Below are positions 11,301 to 21,880 of a stretch of DNA of 64,000 bases, piece after piece. The notes beneath the pieces were generated by a model. It ran no database searches. It saw only the letters and a program-made list of their open reading frames with translations, and was not told where the DNA came from. The position numbers were made by a program, and so were the translations under genes. Source of the DNA: Tetrapyrgos nigripes. Lineage: Eukaryota > Basidiomycota > Agaricomycetes > Agaricales > Campanellaceae. The DNA is taken from positions 41,455-105,454 of the forward strand of contig JAACJM010000286.1 in assembly GCA_013368315.1 (NCBI GenBank), read 5' to 3'. Position 1 is the first letter of the stretch, and each line of letters starts with the position of its first letter.

Positions 11301-12837
11301 ACGTGATGCATGGTTTGATTCCATGAAAGCTGAGATAGAATCTCTAGAAAGTCTAGGAACCTGGGAATACGTCAAACCTCCTGCTGATGCGAATATCATT
11401 GGTTCCAGATTTGTCTACAAAACTAAGTACGAACTTGGCAAACAGACCAAATTGAAATCTAGACTAGTAGCACAAGGCTTTAGTCAACAAGAAGGCATTG
11501 ATTACTACGCAAATGATATCTTTGCCCCTGTAGCACGCATGAGCAGTACACGTTTTATACTTGCTCTTGCAGCTTCATTAGACTATGAAACTACTCAGAT
11601 TGATATTAAATCTGCCTATCTTTACGGAAACGTTACTGACGAGGAAACATTATACCTTCGTCCACCTCCGGGTAATTTACTACCTAACTTACCTGAAGGC
11701 TACGTACTTAAACTCAGAAAGACTCTATATGGGTTGAAACAAGCTGGTCGTCGATGGTATGAAAAATTATGCAATATTCTCATAAAGTTACTAGGACTTA
11801 AGAAGTCTACTTACGATAATGCGGTATTCTACCGATATCATGAGAATAAACTCATTTTAATACTATCTTGTCACGTCGACGACATTACTTTATGTACTAT
11901 CAACAAAGCTACTGCACAAGCTTTTGTTACTGCACTTAGTGGACACGTCCAAGTCACTGACGGTGGAGAAATCCATTGGATTCTCGGTATGGAAATTCAA
12001 CGAGATAGGAATAATCATACTATTAAACTCCGTCAGAAACATTACATTGAGAATATTCTCAAACGATACAATTTTGACCAATTACATGCACGCCGTACAC
12101 CTATGCTACCCGGGCAAAATCTTAGCCCTAGACCTGGGAGTGAACTGCAACGGGACGCCGCTGCTATTAAACACTATATGTCACTAGTCGGTGGTTTACG
12201 ATATGTCGCTGACTGCACTAGGCCAGACATTACATATTGTACTGGTCAACTAGCAAGATACCTTAATGATCCAGGTGAAGAGCATTACGCTGCAGCTAAA
12301 CAATGCTATCTTTATCTAAAAGGAACTTGCGATTACTGGCTCAACCTAGGGAGCCCTACTATTACTTCTACTTATGGATTTGCCGACTCTGATGGTATGT
12401 CCACGTATGGCAATAAACCAATCATGGGCTATGCATTCAAATTTGCTGAATCGCTTATTTCTTGGTCAAGTAAGCGAGGCACACTGGTAACTTTATCAGT
12501 TACTGAGGCTGAACTATGCGCACTCGCACATGCCTCACAAGAAGCTATTTATTTGAAAGGTTTTATAGAAGAAATTCTAAATGCCGAACAGGAGCCAGTA
12601 CTTATCAACTCAGATAGTGCATCTACTTTGGCAATTATACGTGCTCCTGAAGAACAACATACTCAGAGAACTAAGCATTTCAATATCCGTAAAAACTTCC
12701 TTACTGATCGGATACATCAACGATACATACGAGTTAAACATGTGTCAACTAATGATCAACTTGCGGATATACTTACGAAAGCTCTCTCTGCTGATAAGAT
12801 CAAGCGTTTCTCCCGATTACTAGGGATATCCGCTTGA
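8371..12837 (+). CDS. Copia Gag-Pol polyprotein
   Basis: 1,488 codons without a stop. Order: Gag (with SENWKMWYFRVNNAIR near residues 125-140), a CCHC zinc knuckle (C359, C362, H367, C372), aspartic protease (DSGAT, D466), GAG-pre-integrase (LHKQIGHMSY), integrase with a D660, D723, E759 triad (35 residues between the last two, including QQNGVAEN), reverse transcriptase (FAPVARMSSTRFILALA, LYGLKQAGRRWYEKL, and HVDD at 1168-1171 in place of the usual YVDD), and RNase H (FADSDGMSTYGNKP, SVTEAELCAL). Integrase before reverse transcriptase defines Ty1/Copia. The His for Tyr before VDD is the only active-site oddity; it is in a variable position. Gag and Pol form one frame, so no frameshift signal is needed. 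The start at 8371 is the first in-frame ATG after the LTR leader. Confidence 0.95.
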   Translation: MTSRQTRSQGSAPDIPLPTTSRHSSAHPSGTQTPTPPVSSTSQVQPLDPLFQNPLPFPLDPIMSDAGEHTRTDVRDTAPTSPSSPPSTSTSSVALSVPENTNPNYVMPLSDINKAFDSLTVLTGSENWKMWYFRVNNAIRVIRHQHFKSSGLHPGNTVKLACFNAITGKIDDKIMIHYTEESDAIELIEKLKQRFDPSSTVQESNELWKLFNLRKPVWEFDKLLDEAQDLWASIKKRDIDVSDQVFYSALVGIIPPHYHFVRSSYEATVDAAAATWDATTAAEGEKPVYRAVDLIARLKKEFTNYRLSNARTYPSKKSDKKSGSTSQGGAQRSDKSKGERANAAAPFQKPSDVKKDRKCFNCNKMGHTTLTCPEPWTEKSKEAMKKKGITKQSNKGKTKENASVAISMPASSSSQIATTSTSQSDWVQSISSSDVEMEDSETPVSHHISLPAFTAISDQDHTHIIDSGATIHCTPYLNLLFNVHTTPAITLTVANSEHLDLRLAGDMRVEVRKDNGESSSITLKNVYYNSKLPFTLISISQKADYTFTFHDHLCIIRNDKDNFIGVIHESAKLYSITTKKLSDNVATLSLYELHKQIGHMSYTNLKTLLKTDKSIITTIINDWTETQCEDCIINNIHRLSVPKQRTSELAENFGDHFHIDIFGPLRTASIEGYKYWLTIVDDCTRWLILSPLKTKDEAYTQWVTFTTELFTQYGIKVKILQSDNDAVFTSGAFKNYLKAQGTIARYTVHDTPQQNGVAENIHQHIMNGIRVNLHTGKLPNRLWWHAGLYTMYILNRSPKTALKMQTPYFKRYGVNANLDNLHSFGTPCIVYDEARTSKLTPKGKRGVWLGFDDHSKGHYVYFGTKVNVERNLQFLTSKSQVEGELQNKNQEPLETTEENTTETPTSQEHEPEPMDVDEDETKQPDGPRRSKRIQEARGLLYDEVEQNIAFFLTEFNVYYADNIGDPISFKDVLNHPQRDAWFDSMKAEIESLESLGTWEYVKPPADANIIGSRFVYKTKYELGKQTKLKSRLVAQGFSQQEGIDYYANDIFAPVARMSSTRFILALAASLDYETTQIDIKSAYLYGNVTDEETLYLRPPPGNLLPNLPEGYVLKLRKTLYGLKQAGRRWYEKLCNILIKLLGLKKSTYDNAVFYRYHENKLILILSCHVDDITLCTINKATAQAFVTALSGHVQVTDGGEIHWILGMEIQRDRNNHTIKLRQKHYIENILKRYNFDQLHARRTPMLPGQNLSPRPGSELQRDAAAIKHYMSLVGGLRYVADCTRPDITYCTGQLARYLNDPGEEHYAAAKQCYLYLKGTCDYWLNLGSPTITSTYGFADSDGMSTYGNKPIMGYAFKFAESLISWSSKRGTLVTLSVTEAELCALAHASQEAIYLKGFIEEILNAEQEPVLINSDSASTLAIIRAPEEQHTQRTKHFNIRKNFLTDRIHQRYIRVKHVSTNDQLADILTKALSADKIKRFSRLLGISA

Positions 12838-12844
12838 AGGGGAG
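12836..12844 (+). other. polypurine tract
   Basis: GAAGGGGAG sits between the polyprotein stop (TGA, 12835-12837) and the 3' LTR, the expected plus-strand primer position. Confidence 0.8.
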
Positions 12845-13080
12845 TGTTGGAATTTAATGATAACGATCATATTACTAAGCTACTACGCATACGGCAATCA
12901 ATCAAGTACTGCGGACATACGGTCAAATGATCATACGGATATACTTAGACTATTTATATTGTTATACTACTTTGATTAATGATATATACTTGAGAGTCAA
13001 GCGAGATACGTTCGCACGCTCTTACCCCCCACTTTGTGACTCTCACTAAGACTATTCGCTAAGATAACCTAAGTCTAATA
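12845..13080 (+). repeat. 3' LTR of the Copia element
   Basis: 236 bp, same sequence as the 5' LTR; followed directly by the AGAAG duplication at 13081-13085. Confidence 0.95.
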
Positions 13081-14551
13081 AGAAGTATCCTGTCAAACAT
13101 GCTGAACAGTTCGGCCGAGGGTTTGTGAATGCTATAAACCCATCAGTCAGTCTCAGGTCAAGAGTAGGCAAGTGCCAGGTAGAAAAAGCCATGATAGTAC
13201 TCACGTACAAAGCACCGCCTGCCCTTCCTGCGCCAACTCTTTCAAAAACGTCACAATAGCCCAAGCACTCTGCGAATCCAATCCAGTCGTCGGCTCATCA
13301 AGGAATAAAAGCAACTCGGGCTTGGCAGCGAGCTCAACAGCAATAGTTGTCCGCTTGCTGTACTCCAAAACGAGAGATCCGACGATAGCATGCTCATAAT
13401 TCTCTAATCCACACATGTGAAGGACGGTGCCAACTCTGTTGATGGAGAGTAGATATGAATGAGTAAGCATGAGGCCACTGAAGATTAGGATGGGAGACTC
13501 ACTACGCCTCTTTCTCCTCTGCAGGGACATGTTTCGGTTGACGAAGTTTGGCTGAGAAGGATAGAGCCTCACGGACTACAAAGAACCCATCAGTTCCAGA
13601 TTAAGATTCAGTCTAGATAGTACCCACCAGTACACGTAGGCAAATGAACATCCAACTGTTGACAATACCCCGTCTGAGCTTGGAAATCCATAGGCAACGC
13701 TTTGCCATCAACGAAAACATCCCCCGAAACTACTCCAACCGAGACACGTTGAGCGAGTGTGTTAAGTAGAGTAGTTTTGCCGGCTCCACTTGCACCCATG
13801 AGAGCTGTGAGTTTTCCGGGAGCGATATATCCTGAGACGTCGTCTAGGAGTCTGCGAGTGGCACCTCCCGCGATGGGGACGTCGTAGGTGAGGTGGTGCC
13901 ATGTGAAGATTTTTCTCGGTTGGGTCTGGATTTATGGTGGTACCAGCTGCGTCACCCCCAGCTGCCGACGAGTCTTTCTCCGATACACCTGCTTCCTCGT
14001 CGTTGGTTTTTTCGTTGGTAAGAAGGGGTGAGACACCAGAAGAAGTCCGAGCGAAGTAGGTGACCTCTCGTTGCGTCGCAATCCAGGTGTTGACTTCAGT
14101 GAAAAGGAGTAGGAGGAGTAGGAAGAAGACTCCGTAGGCGAAGACGATACCGAGGTTCTTTAGATACAGGTTTTAGTGTATGCCAAGAATAACGACATGG
14201 CACTCACCCTCCAAGCATTCGCATACTTATACTGATAACTCAACGCGATATAAGCGTTCCCATCCACCGTACTCTGCCCAGGAACTTTCCCAACCGTCGC
14301 ACAAGCCTGGTTTGCCAGAGAAACGTTGGGGTTATCCGAGTATCCAGGACCAGAGGGGACAAGATTAGAGCAAGTTGCATTGAGGGTATGGAACTCGTTG
14401 GCCATGAGGATCTCAAAACCCCAACGACTTGGCTGTGAAAGAGAGGGTAAGCACCAGAGAAAGGGGAAAAAGAGAGAGAGGCGTACATTAAGATAAGTTA
14501 TCCATCTCAACCCCCCGATCATACTCGGTCTTGGCAACGCAAACCCAGTAT
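13081..14551 (-). pseudogene. PDR-type ABC transporter, middle segment (second nucleotide-binding domain)
   Basis: Reading downward from 14551: TGFALPRPSMIGGLRWITYL and an extracellular loop with NEFHTLNATCSNLVPSGPGY, a membrane helix (GVFFLLLLLLF), a charged linker, [10 protein letters not shown], Walker [16 protein letters not shown] (about 13755-13799), Q-loop region [13 protein letters not shown], a degraded signature ([13 protein letters not shown] in place of the usual VEQRKRLTIGVEL), Walker [19 protein letters not shown] (about 13270-13320), then an intron (13139-13205) and the H-loop TIHKPSAELFSMFDRIL up to the Copia insertion. Introns near 13570-13625 and 14420-14490 have GT-AG borders. 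The signature change and the His-Lys-Pro in the H-loop suggest decay of this ATP site. Confidence 0.85.
14549..14551. repeat. 3-bp target duplication TAT, left copy
   Basis: TAT precedes the CACTGGG terminus and recurs at 21760-21762 after the CCCAGTG terminus. Joining the flanks with a single TAT restores LVLYT-GFALPRPSM of the transporter, so the borders are exact. Confidence 0.9.
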
Positions 14552-15856
14552 CACTGGGTGCAAATACTTGTAAATCCTCTGCTTTACTGAGGTTTTACAA
14601 GAGTATTACACCAAGCCAATCAATATGTAAGACTCCTTGTCATACATTAGTATTACAAGAGACAGAAAAATTAGAACAACCTTGTATGACCATTGTAAGT
14701 CACAAAGAAATACCATGGACTTTCAGTGTGACTTGCTGTCACTGTATACCCTTGGTGGATATACTGTGGAATTACACAGGAATTTCAGAGTGACTTTTTG
14801 TCACAATATGTCATGTAGTAAGACACATAGGAAATACTGGAGTATTTCAGTGTGACAGATAATCACAGTATGACAAACAGTAAGGCAAGAGAGATTTACA
14901 AAGGACTTACAAGGAAGCAAAATCTGAGGAAATTTACAAAGTGACAATCAAGTCACAGTAATACACTTGTAAGACTAGCTGTATTATGAAGGAATTACAA
15001 GAAACATTTGCTACAAACACTGGTAAATCCTCAGCCTTACTGGAGTATTACAAGAGTATTATGGGGAACCAATCAATATGTAAGTTGGCTTGACTTACAA
15101 GTGTATTACAAAATAGACAAAAAATGAGGACTATTCTGAAAGACCATTGTAAGCTGCAAGGACATACCATGGACTTTCAGTGTGAGGCTTTGTCACAGTA
15201 TAGCATTGAAGAGCATACAGTGGAATTACAAGGTGACTTTTTTGTCACAGTGTGTCTTCTTGGAAAACAGAACTGAAATACCAGGGTATTTCAGGGTGAG
15301 ATAATGTCACAGTAAGACAATTTGTAAACCAAGTAAAATTTACAGAGGACTTACCAGAAGGTAGAACTTGAAAGTCTTGGGTAAGACTGCTCATATTTAC
15401 ACTGAATTTATGGAGGGAGATCTGTGTCACAGTAATACCCTAGAAAGACTTGTGATTTTACAAGGGAATTACAAGATGCAGGTTTCAGAAGTCTATCTCG
15501 TAAGTCTCTGGAAAGAACCTGCATGCTAAATGGAGAATATACAGTGTGACAGACTGGTCACAGTAAGACACTGGTAAGTCACAAGACATTACAATGACTT
15601 TACTGAAAAGTGACTATTTTGTAAGTCATCATGTATATCCAATGGACTTACAAGAGACTTGTTGGATGGATTTGCAGTGCATGTCAATTAAGTAATACAG
15701 AAGGGCTTACTGAAAATTTACAGGATGTAATACAATGAATTCATATTCATTCAACCAGGTTAATTAAATTTTACTAAATATAAATAGACAGCTCAGGCTG
15801 GACAGGAAAAGGGCAGACTACTGTGTCTGCGTTGTCATCTTCGTCTGCTCAGTGTG
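14552..15856. repeat. left inverted arm with repeated GTGAC-N-GTCAC palindromes
   Basis: About 1.3 kb without minisatellite. Short imperfect palindromes of the form GTGAC-(4-6 bases)-GTCACA recur at least eight times, for example near 14728, 14791, 14855, 14941, 15235 and 15546, with TTACAAG and CAGTGTGAC next to them. In CACTA elements such subterminal repeats bind transposase; that role is inferred here. Its inverted partner is 20453-21759. Confidence 0.8.
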
Positions 15857-18225
15857 TTACATCTGCCCCATCTGCCCCATCTGCCCTGTCTGCTTTGTCT
15901 GCTCTGTCTGCCTTGTCTCGGCTCTGTCTGCCTTGTCTGCTCTGTCTGCCTCATCTGCTTCGTCTGCCCATCTGCCTGGTCTGCCCCGTCTGCCTTGTCT
16001 GCCTTGCCTGCCTTGTCTGCCCCGTCTGCCCCATCTGCCTCGTCTGCCTCATTTGCTCTATCTGCCTCATCTGCTCCGTCTGCCTTGTCTGCTCCGTCTG
16101 CCTTGTCTGCCCCGTCTGCTCTGTTTGCTCTGTCTGCCTCGTCTGCTCTGTCTGCCTCGTCTGCCTCGTCTGCTCTGTCTGCCTCGTCTGCTCTGTCTGC
16201 CTCGTCTGCTCTGTCTGCCTCGTCTGCCTCGTCTGCTCTGTCTGCCTCGTCTGCTCTGTCTGCCTCGTCTGCCTCGTCTGCCTCGTCTGCTCTGTCTGCC
16301 TCGTCTGCTCTGTCTGCCTTGTCTGCCTTGTCTGCTTCGTCTGCCTCGTCTGCCTTGTCTGCTTCGTCTGCCTTGTCTGCTTCGTCTGCCTCATCTGCCT
16401 CGTCTGCTTCGTCTGCCTCGTCTGCTTCGTCTGCTTCGTCTGCCTCGTCTGCTTCGTCTGCCTCGTCTGCCTCGTCTGCTTCGTCTGCCCTCTGCCTCGT
16501 CTGCCTCGTCTGCCTCGTCTGCTTCGTCTGCCTCGTCTGCCTCGTCTGCTTCGTCTGCCTCGTCTGCCTCGTCTGCTCGTCTGCTTCGTCTGCCTCGTCT
16601 GCCTCGTCTGCTTCGTCTGCCTCGTCTGCCTCGTCTGCTTCGTCTGCCTCGTCTGCCTCGTCTGCCTCGTCTGCCTCGTCTGCTTCGTCTGCCTCGTCTG
16701 CCTCGTCTGCTTCGTCTGCCTCGTCTGCCTCGTCTGCTTCGTCTGCCTCGTCTGCCTCGTCTGCTTCGTCTGCCTCGTCTGCCTCGTCTGCTTCGTCTGC
16801 CTCGTCTGCCTCGTCTGCTTCGTCTGCCTCGTCTGCCTCGTCTGCTTCGTCTGCCTCGTCTGCCTCGTCTGCTTCGTCTGCCTCGTCTGCCTCGTCTGCT
16901 TCGTCTGCCTCGTCTGCCTCGTCTGCTTCGTCTGCCTCGTCTGCCTCGTCTGCTTCGTCTGCCTCGTCTGCCTCGTCTGCTTCGTCTGCCTCGTCTGCCT
17001 CGTCTGCTTCGTCTGCCTCGTCTGCCTCGTCTGCTTCGTCTGCCTCGTCTGCCTCGTCTGCTTCGTCTGCCTCGTCTGCCTCGTCTGCTTCGTCTGCCTC
17101 GTCTGCCTCGTCTGCTTCGTCTGCCTCGTCTGCCTCGTCTGCTTCGTCTGCCTCGTCTGCCTCGTCTGCTTCGTCTGCCTCGTCTGCCTCGTCTGCTTCG
17201 TCTGCCTCGTCTGCCTCGTCTGCTTCGTCTGCCTTGTCTGCCTTGTCTGCCCCGTCTGCCCCGTCTGCCTTGTCTGCTCCGTCTGCCTTGTCTGCTCCGT
17301 CTGCCTCATCTGCTTCGTCTGCCTCATCTGCTTCGTCTGCTCCGTCTGCTTCGTCTGCTTCGTCTGCCTCGTCTGCTTCGTCTGCCTCATCTTCCTCATC
17401 TGCTTCGTCTGCCTTGTCTGCCTTGTCTGCTTCGTCTACCTTGTCTGCCTCGTCTGCTTCGTCTACCTCGTCTGCCTCATCTGCCTCGTCTGCTTCGTCT
17501 GCCTCGTCTGCCTCGTCTGCTTCGTCTGCCTCGTCTGCCTCGTCTGCTTCGTCTGCCCCGTCTGCCCCGTCTGCCTTGTCTGCTCCGTCTGCCTTGTCTG
17601 CTCCGTCTGCCTCGTCTGCTTCGTCTGCCTCGTCTGCTTCGTCTGCTCCGTCTGCTTCGTCTGCTTCGTCTGCCTCGTCTGCTTCGTCTGCCTCATCTTC
17701 CTCATCTGCTTCGTCTGCCTTGTCTGCCTTGTCTGCTTCGTCTACCTCGTCTGCCTCATCTGCCTCGTCTGCCTCGTCTGCCTCGTCTGCCTTGTCTGCT
17801 TCGTCTGCCTCGTCTGCTTCGTCTGCCTTGTCTGCCTTGTCTGCCCCGTCTGCTCTGTCTGCTCTGTCTGCCTCGTCTGCTCTGTCTGCTCTGTCTGCCT
17901 CGTCTGCTCCGTCTGCTCCATCTGCTTCGTCTGCCTGGTCTGCTTCGTCTGCCTGGTCTGCCTGGTCTGCCTGGTCTGCTTCGTCTGCTCCATCTGCCTG
18001 GTCTGCTCCGTCTGCCCTGTCTGCCTCGTCTGCCCCATCTGCTCCGTCTGCTTCGGCTCCCTTGTCTGCCTTGTCTGCCTTGTCTGCCCCATCTGCCTTG
18101 TCTGCCTTGTCTGCCCTGTCTGCCTTGTCTGCCTCGTCTGCTCTGTCTGCCTCGTCTGCTCCGTCTGCCTCGTCTGCTCCGTCTGCCCTGTCTGCCTCGT
18201 CTGCCCCGTCTGCCCCGTCTGCCTC
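15857..18225. repeat. left minisatellite, 9-bp unit TCTGCCTCG
   Basis: About 2.4 kb of nearly unbroken 9-mers of consensus TCTGCYTCG with variants (TCTGCTCTG, TCTGCCTTG, TCTGCCCCG). Between about 16640 and 17235 three 9-mers form a homogeneous 27-bp higher-order unit (CCTCG, CCTCG, CTTCG variants) repeated about 20 times, a sign of recent local amplification. Because the unit is a multiple of three and lacks stops, all frames are open over long distances; these are not genes. Confidence 0.95.
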
Positions 18226-19471
18226 CACCTATATCTGCTACATTCATGTATCAATATGGACAGTTGTCCATATTATCTGATACATCCACAAGGAAAACTT
18301 TCCATAGGCCAAAAAACAGACTGGCCCTATGGGTTATTTCCCACGGCTAGAGTGGGGCACTGGGGGTGGGTCTGGTAGGCCTTTCCTTATAAAGCAGTGA
18401 GCAGAACAGTCCGGGTTTTTTTCCCACACATGGTAGACAGTGAGCGGGGGCTTTAGGGGGCGGGGGGCGGGTTTTTCCCATGCTTCAAAATTTGATAGGA
18501 GGTGCAGGTGATCAGTAGGGCCCCGAATCTGCAAATAGACTAGGGGTATATGCTGTGGCTGGCTCAGAAAATGCAAAATACATTCCTGGAGCCGGCGATA
18601 AAAAATGATAAAATGACATAAGTAGATAACATAGTGTATTTTGGGTTCCTGAATCTGAATATACACTTAGATTTACAATATCTGCAGTGGTTATTGAGAT
18701 ATGGCCAAAATACTGCCCAAAATATAGCAAAAGAGGAGGATGGGTACTAGCCATTGCATCAAATCAGCTCCGATCACCATGTGGTTTGGTAGGATATTGC
18801 ATATAGACTTTCTGAACATGGAAATATGGTTTATTATATTGTATCATCAGGCCCTGAGGAGCTGTACCCAATTTACTGTCAAAAAAGCCCAAAACTTGGG
18901 ATGGCCATAGACACTGCATGCTATAGCATCTGATATAACTATGGATATGTCTCCTAGGGTATTTTTGGTCACTGAATCCGCATTTCCACTTGGATAAGGT
19001 CTATATACTCTGGTTGTGCAGATATTGAGTACTTACCCCTAAACATAGGCACCTGTGGCACCTACAAATATGTACCTTATAAAATGGGATGGGTGGGTCT
19101 AAAAGCACTTATTGATGCTGTAAACACAAATATGAAGTCGTATCCTCCATATGACAAAGATCCAAGACTCTATTTCCAATTTATTGCCAGAAAATTGCCA
19201 CAGAAGCCAAAAAAGTGAAATGGCCATAGACACTGCATGCTATAGCATCTGATATAACTATGGATATGTCTCCTAGAGTATTTTTGGTCACTCAATCTGA
19301 ATTTCCACTTGGATAAGCTCTATATACCCTGGTTCTGTGGATATTGAATACTTACCTCTAAACATAGGCACCTGTGGCACCTGCAAATATGTACCTTGTA
19401 TAATGGGGTGGGTGGGTCTAAAAGTGGTTATTAATGGTCCAAACACAAATACAAAGTCATACCTTTCATAT
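18226..19471. repeat. central spacer with a 319-bp tandem duplication
   Basis: The only non-palindromic part of the element. A segment starting ATGGCCATAGACACTGCATG occurs at 18901 and again at 19220, 319 bp apart, with the following 200 bp also alike, including CATAGGCACCTGTGGCACCT at about 19043 and 19362. A purine-rich run near 18450-18475 contains several G tracts. No coding signal is seen. Confidence 0.7.
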
Positions 19472-20452
19472 GACAAGACGAGGCAGACGGAGCAGACAAG
19501 GCAGACAAAGCAGACAAGGCAGACGGAGCAGACGAGGCAGACAGAGCAGACGAGGCAGATGAGGCAGACGGAGCAGACGAGGCAGACGAGGCAGACGGAG
19601 CAGACGAAGCAGACGAGGAGACAAGGCAGATGAGGCAGACGGGGCAGACGAGGCAGATGAGGCAGACAGAGCAGATGGAGCAGACAGAGCAGACAGAGCA
19701 GACAGAGCAGACGAGGCAGACGGAGCAGACGAGGCAGACGAGGCAGACGGCGCAGACCAGGCAGACCAGGCAGACAGGGCAGACGGAGCAGACAAGGCAG
19801 ACCAGGCAGACGGGGCAGACGGAGCAGACCAGGCAGACCAGGCAGACAGAGCAGACCAGGCAGACGGAGCAGACCAGGCAGACGGAGCAGACCAGGCAGA
19901 CGGAGCAGACCAGGCAGACCAGGCAGACGGGGCAGACCAGGCAGACGGAGCAGACCAGGCAGACGGAGCAGACCAGGCAGACGGGGCAGACAGAGCAGAC
20001 CAGGCAGACGGAGCAGACGAGGCAGACGGGGCAGACGAGGCAGATGGGGCAGACGGAGCAGACGAGGCAGACGGAGCAGACGAGGCAGACGGAGCAGACG
20101 AGGCAGACGGAGCAGACGAGGCAGACGAGGCAGACAGAGCAGACAAGCCAGACAAGCCAGACGGAGCAGACAAGGCAGACAAGGCAGACAAGGCAGACGA
20201 ACCAGACGGAGCAGACGAGGCAGATGGAGCAGACGAGGCAGACAGAGCAGACGAGGCAGACGGAGCAGACGAGGCAGACGGAGCAGACGAGGCAGACAGA
20301 GCAGACGAGGCAGACGGAGCAGACGAGGCAGACGGAGCAGACAAGGCAGACAGAGCAGACAAGGCAGACAGAGCAGACAGAGCAGACAAGGCAGACAAGG
20401 CAGACGGAGCAGAGACAAGGCAGACAGGGCAGACAAAGCAGACAAGGCGCAG
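19472..20452. repeat. right minisatellite, inverted copy of the left array
   Basis: About 1.0 kb of the complementary unit (GCAGACGAG and variants with GGAG, CAGG, GGGG). It lacks the homogeneous 27-bp block of the left array, and is less than half its length, so the two arms have diverged by array expansion or contraction. Confidence 0.95.
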
Positions 20453-21759
20453 ATGTACCACACTGAGCAGACGAAGATGACAACACAGACACAGTAGTCT
20501 CCCCTTTTCCTGTCCAGCCTGAGCTGTCTATTTATATTTCGTAAAATTTAATTAACCTGGTAGAGTGAATTCATTGTATTACATCCTGTAAATTTTCAGT
20601 AAGCCCTTCTGTATTACTTACTTGACATGCACTGCAAATCCATCCAACAAGTCTCTTGTAAGTCCATTGGATATACATGATGACTTACAAAATAGTCACT
20701 TTTCAGTAAAGTCATTGTAATGTCTTGTGACTTACAAGTGTCTTACTGTGACCAGTCTGTCACACTGTATATTCTCCATTTACCATGCAGGATTTTTCCA
20801 GAGACTTACGAGATAGACTTCTAAAACCTGCATCTTGTAATTCCCTTGTAAAATCACAAGTCTTTCTAGGGTATTACTGTGACACAGATCTCCCTCCATA
20901 AATTCAGTGTAAATATGAGCAGTCTTACCCAAGACTTTCAAGTTCTACCTTCTGGTAAGTCCTCTGTAAATTTTACTTGGTTTACAAATTGTCTTACTGT
21001 GACATTATCTCACCCTGAAATACCCTGGTATTTCAGTTCTGTTTTACAAGAAGACATACTGTGACAAAAAAGTCACCTTGTAATTCCACTGTATGCTCTT
21101 CAATGCTATACTGTGACAAAGCCTCACACTGAAAGTCTATGGTATGTCCTTGCAGCTTACAATGGTCTTTCAGAATAGTCCTCATTTTTTGTCTATTTTG
21201 TAATACACTTGTAAGTCAAGCCAACTTACATATTGATTGGTTCCCCATAATACTCTTGTAATACTCCAGTAAGGCTGAGGATTTACTTGTGTTTGTAGCA
21301 AATCTTTCTTGTAATTCCTTCATAATACAGCTAGTCTTACAAGTGTATTACTGTGACTTGATTGTCACTTTGTAAATTTCCTGCAGATTTTGCTTCCTTG
21401 TAAGTCCTTTGTAAATCTCTCTTGCCTTACTGTTTGTCATACTGTGATTATCTGTCACACTGAAATACTCCAGTATTTCCTATGTGTCTTACTACATGAC
21501 ATATTGTGACAAAAAGTCACTCTGAAATTCCTGTGTAATTCCACAGTATATCCACCAAGGGTATACAGTGACAGCAAGTCACACTGAAAGTCCATGGTAT
21601 TTCTTTGTGACTTACAATGGTCATACAAGGTTGTTCTAATTTTTTCTGTCTCTTGTAATACTAATGTATGACAAGGAGTCTTACATATTGATTGGCTTGG
21701 TGTAATACTCTTGTAAAACCTCAGTAAAGCAGAGGATTTACAAGTGTTTGCACCCAGTG
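20453..21759. repeat. right inverted arm
   Basis: Inverted counterpart of 14552-15856, ending in GCACCCAGTG. The same GTGAC/GTCAC palindromes and TTACAAG motifs appear in reverse order. Close identity to the left arm points to recent insertion or to homogenisation between arms. Confidence 0.85.
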
Positions 21760-21880
21760 TATACAAGACTAACCCCAGTAGCGCAACACCTGCCAACGTC
21801 TGCACTGGAGCTGGAGACCCCATAGCTGCGCTCAGACTCCTCACAAACACCTTCATCGTTATCGCCAATGCGAAAAGCAT

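Larger units (their letters stand above)
8042..13080 (+). mobile_element. full-length Ty1/Copia LTR retrotransposon
   Basis: A 5,039-bp element with two 236-bp LTRs (8042-8277 and 12845-13080), a primer-binding site, one long uninterrupted polyprotein frame, a polypurine tract and an AGAAG target duplication. I compared the LTRs by eye and found no difference, which implies a recent insertion. It is inserted, in opposite orientation, into the ABC transporter gene just after the second Walker B/H-loop region. The LTR begins TGTTGG and ends CTAATA, so the termini are TG...TA rather than the usual TG...CA. Everything needed for an autonomous element appears to be present. Confidence 0.97.
14552..21759. 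mobile_element. 7.2-kb CACTA-like fold-back element with minisatellite arms
   Basis: Termini are CACTGGGTGCAAA at 14552 and its inverted copy ending at 21759, flanked by a TAT duplication. CACTG-type ends with a 3-bp duplication fit the CACTA (EnSpm) superfamily. From outside to inside each half has a roughly 1.3-kb arm rich in TTACAAG and GTGAC/GTCAC motifs, then a 9-bp-unit minisatellite. The left array is 2.4 kb and pyrimidine-rich on the plus strand; the right is 1.0 kb and purine-rich, as expected for inverted arms. A 1.25-kb centre separates them. No transposase frame is present, so it is non-autonomous. The arms are very similar: a 61-codon frame in the left arm (minus strand 15430-15245) recurs in the right arm (20879-21064) with two residue changes. 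It interrupts the first membrane domain of the ABC transporter. Confidence 0.9.

Noticed and set aside
15857..18225. CRISPR-like regular repeats
   Set aside because: Contiguous 9-mers without spacers in a eukaryotic genome; a minisatellite.
15823..18378. Very long open frames in all six frames (up to 851 codons, e.g. ADEADE or CLVCLV repeats)
   Set aside because: They follow from a 9-bp repeat lacking stop codons inside a transposon arm; no start context, introns or domain.
19288..20492. Long frames over the right minisatellite
   Set aside because: Same cause as the left array; they are its reverse complement.
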